The notes under the pieces: generated by a model
Seen by the model: only the letters and a program-made list of their open reading frames with translations
What the model was told of the DNA's origin: nothing
Database searches by the model: none
NCBI GenBank assembly: GCA_015665315.1
Contig: JADFAK010000011.1
Location: forward strand, 1-33,158
Length of the DNA stretch: 33,158 nt
Direction: 5' to 3'
From: Flavobacteriales bacterium
GTDB lineage: Bacteria; Bacteroidota; Bacteroidia; Flavobacteriales_D; Sanyastnellaceae
Position numbers and translations under genes: made by a program
In this document: positions 32,686 to 33,158 of the stretch, one piece after another
Layout: every line of letters begins with the position of its first letter
Numbering within the stretch: the stretch's first letter is position 1

Positions 32686-33158
32686 CTACCTCCTCCAAAG
32701 GAGTAGCCTCTGGCTTTTTTTCTCTTTGAAACAGTTTTTTTAGGCGCTCTAAAATTGTCTTCTTTTCAAATGGCTCGCCCTTCTTATAAAACAATTCCTC
32801 AGAGACTTGACCATCTACTAACTTTTGTTGCCGTCCATTTAACTTTCCACCTTTATACTTTTCGACTTGTGTTATTTGGCCTCTGTTGTATGTGATTGTT
32901 TCGCCATGTTTTACCCCTTTTTTCCATGTCGACTTTTCAACCAAATGGCCATCGCTAGCCCAAGTGTTCCAAACGCCATTTTTTAGTCCTTTTTCATACT
33001 GCCCAAACATTTTTAGATTGCCTTCTTTGTCAAAAGTCTTGTACACTCCATGCAACAGCTTTCCATTGAATCCACCTTGGGTGACTTTTATTTTTCCCTC
33101 CTCAAACCAAGTGTAGTGCAACTCTGCTTGTGGTTTGATGTTTTTTTCTTTTACCAGA
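32675..33158 (-). CDS. MORN-repeat (YwqK-like) protein, C-terminal part
   Basis: The frame is open across the right window edge, so only the last 160 codons are seen; the apparent start at 33121 is an internal TTG. At least three or four MORN-like units are visible ('NGKLLHGVYKTFDKEGNLK', 'KGLKNGVWNTWASDGHLVE', 'KGVKHGETITYNRGQITQV', 'GGKLNGRQQKLVDGQVSE'), the pattern of YwqK-type proteins common in Bacteroidota. A charged tail follows. The gene end overlaps the large pilin-like gene by 11 bp, so it belongs to the pilin operon. Its function is unknown; MORN repeats usually mediate binding at the envelope. Confidence 0.8.
   Translation of the reverse strand, partial: LVKEKNIKPQAELHYTWFEEGKIKVTQGGFNGKLLHGVYKTFDKEGNLKMFGQYEKGLKNGVWNTWASDGHLVEKSTWKKGVKHGETITYNRGQITQVEKYKGGKLNGRQQKLVDGQVSEELFYKKGEPFEKKTILERLKKLFQREKKPEATPLEEVDVE

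Noticed and set aside
1-33158. CRISPR arrays, tRNA or rRNA genes
   Set aside because: No regularly spaced repeats and no tRNA or rRNA signatures were found by eye.

Overview
The window looks like chromosomal or integrated-element DNA of a marine or environmental member of the Bacteroidota, probably Cytophagales-like. The evidence is moderate to low GC, almost no Shine-Dalgarno signals, Bacteroidota-type promoter boxes (TAGATTTG seen three times in intergenic DNA), a giant YD/RHS protein of the Bacteroidota type, small signal-peptide proteins ending in '..GQ' or '..AQ', and Bacteroidota-type mobilization genes. The genus cannot be fixed from the sequence.

Left part (1-8090). An IS1595-family element runs off the left edge and abuts the 3' end of a 310-aa unknown gene. 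A 530-bp gene-free stretch then carries a strongly palindromic 160-bp element, followed by two small secreted or membrane proteins (+ strand). Next is a leftward mobilization region: a 375-aa coiled-coil membrane protein, a 245-aa anchored protein, an intergenic cluster of hairpins (candidate oriT), a short VirD4/TraG-like coupling ATPase, a small accessory protein and a MOB-type relaxase. This is a mobilizable, not self-transmissible, gene set.

Middle part (8090-17330). A TPR sensor histidine kinase and response regulator pair is followed by a small orphan gene with its own promoter and terminator. Then comes the most interesting locus: five tightly packed leftward genes encoding (in transcription order) a CARF-like/sigma-54 activator, a DUF4145/HEPN-like + VWA protein, a Ser/Thr kinase, a PP2C phosphatase and a divergent MYG1/DHH-like putative phosphoesterase. 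Kinase, PP2C and VWA together resemble the TerY-P triad described in bacterial conflict and stress systems. The nucleotide-sensor-type transcription factor and the MYG1-like putative effector suggest a regulated defence or RNA/DNA-damage response module. A 55-aa lipoprotein gene with a strong terminator follows.

Right part (17430-33158). A secreted-protein gene is broken by a mosaic of IS66-like and IS1-like remnants. Beyond it lies a leftward array: a MORN-repeat protein (partial), three pilin-like or pseudopilin-like proteins and a GspF/PilC-like platform protein, then a 3465-aa YD/RHS protein with a helical-repeat insertion, followed at once by a 131-aa membrane protein that may be its partner or immunity protein.

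Functional calls come from motifs read by eye; no database search was possible.
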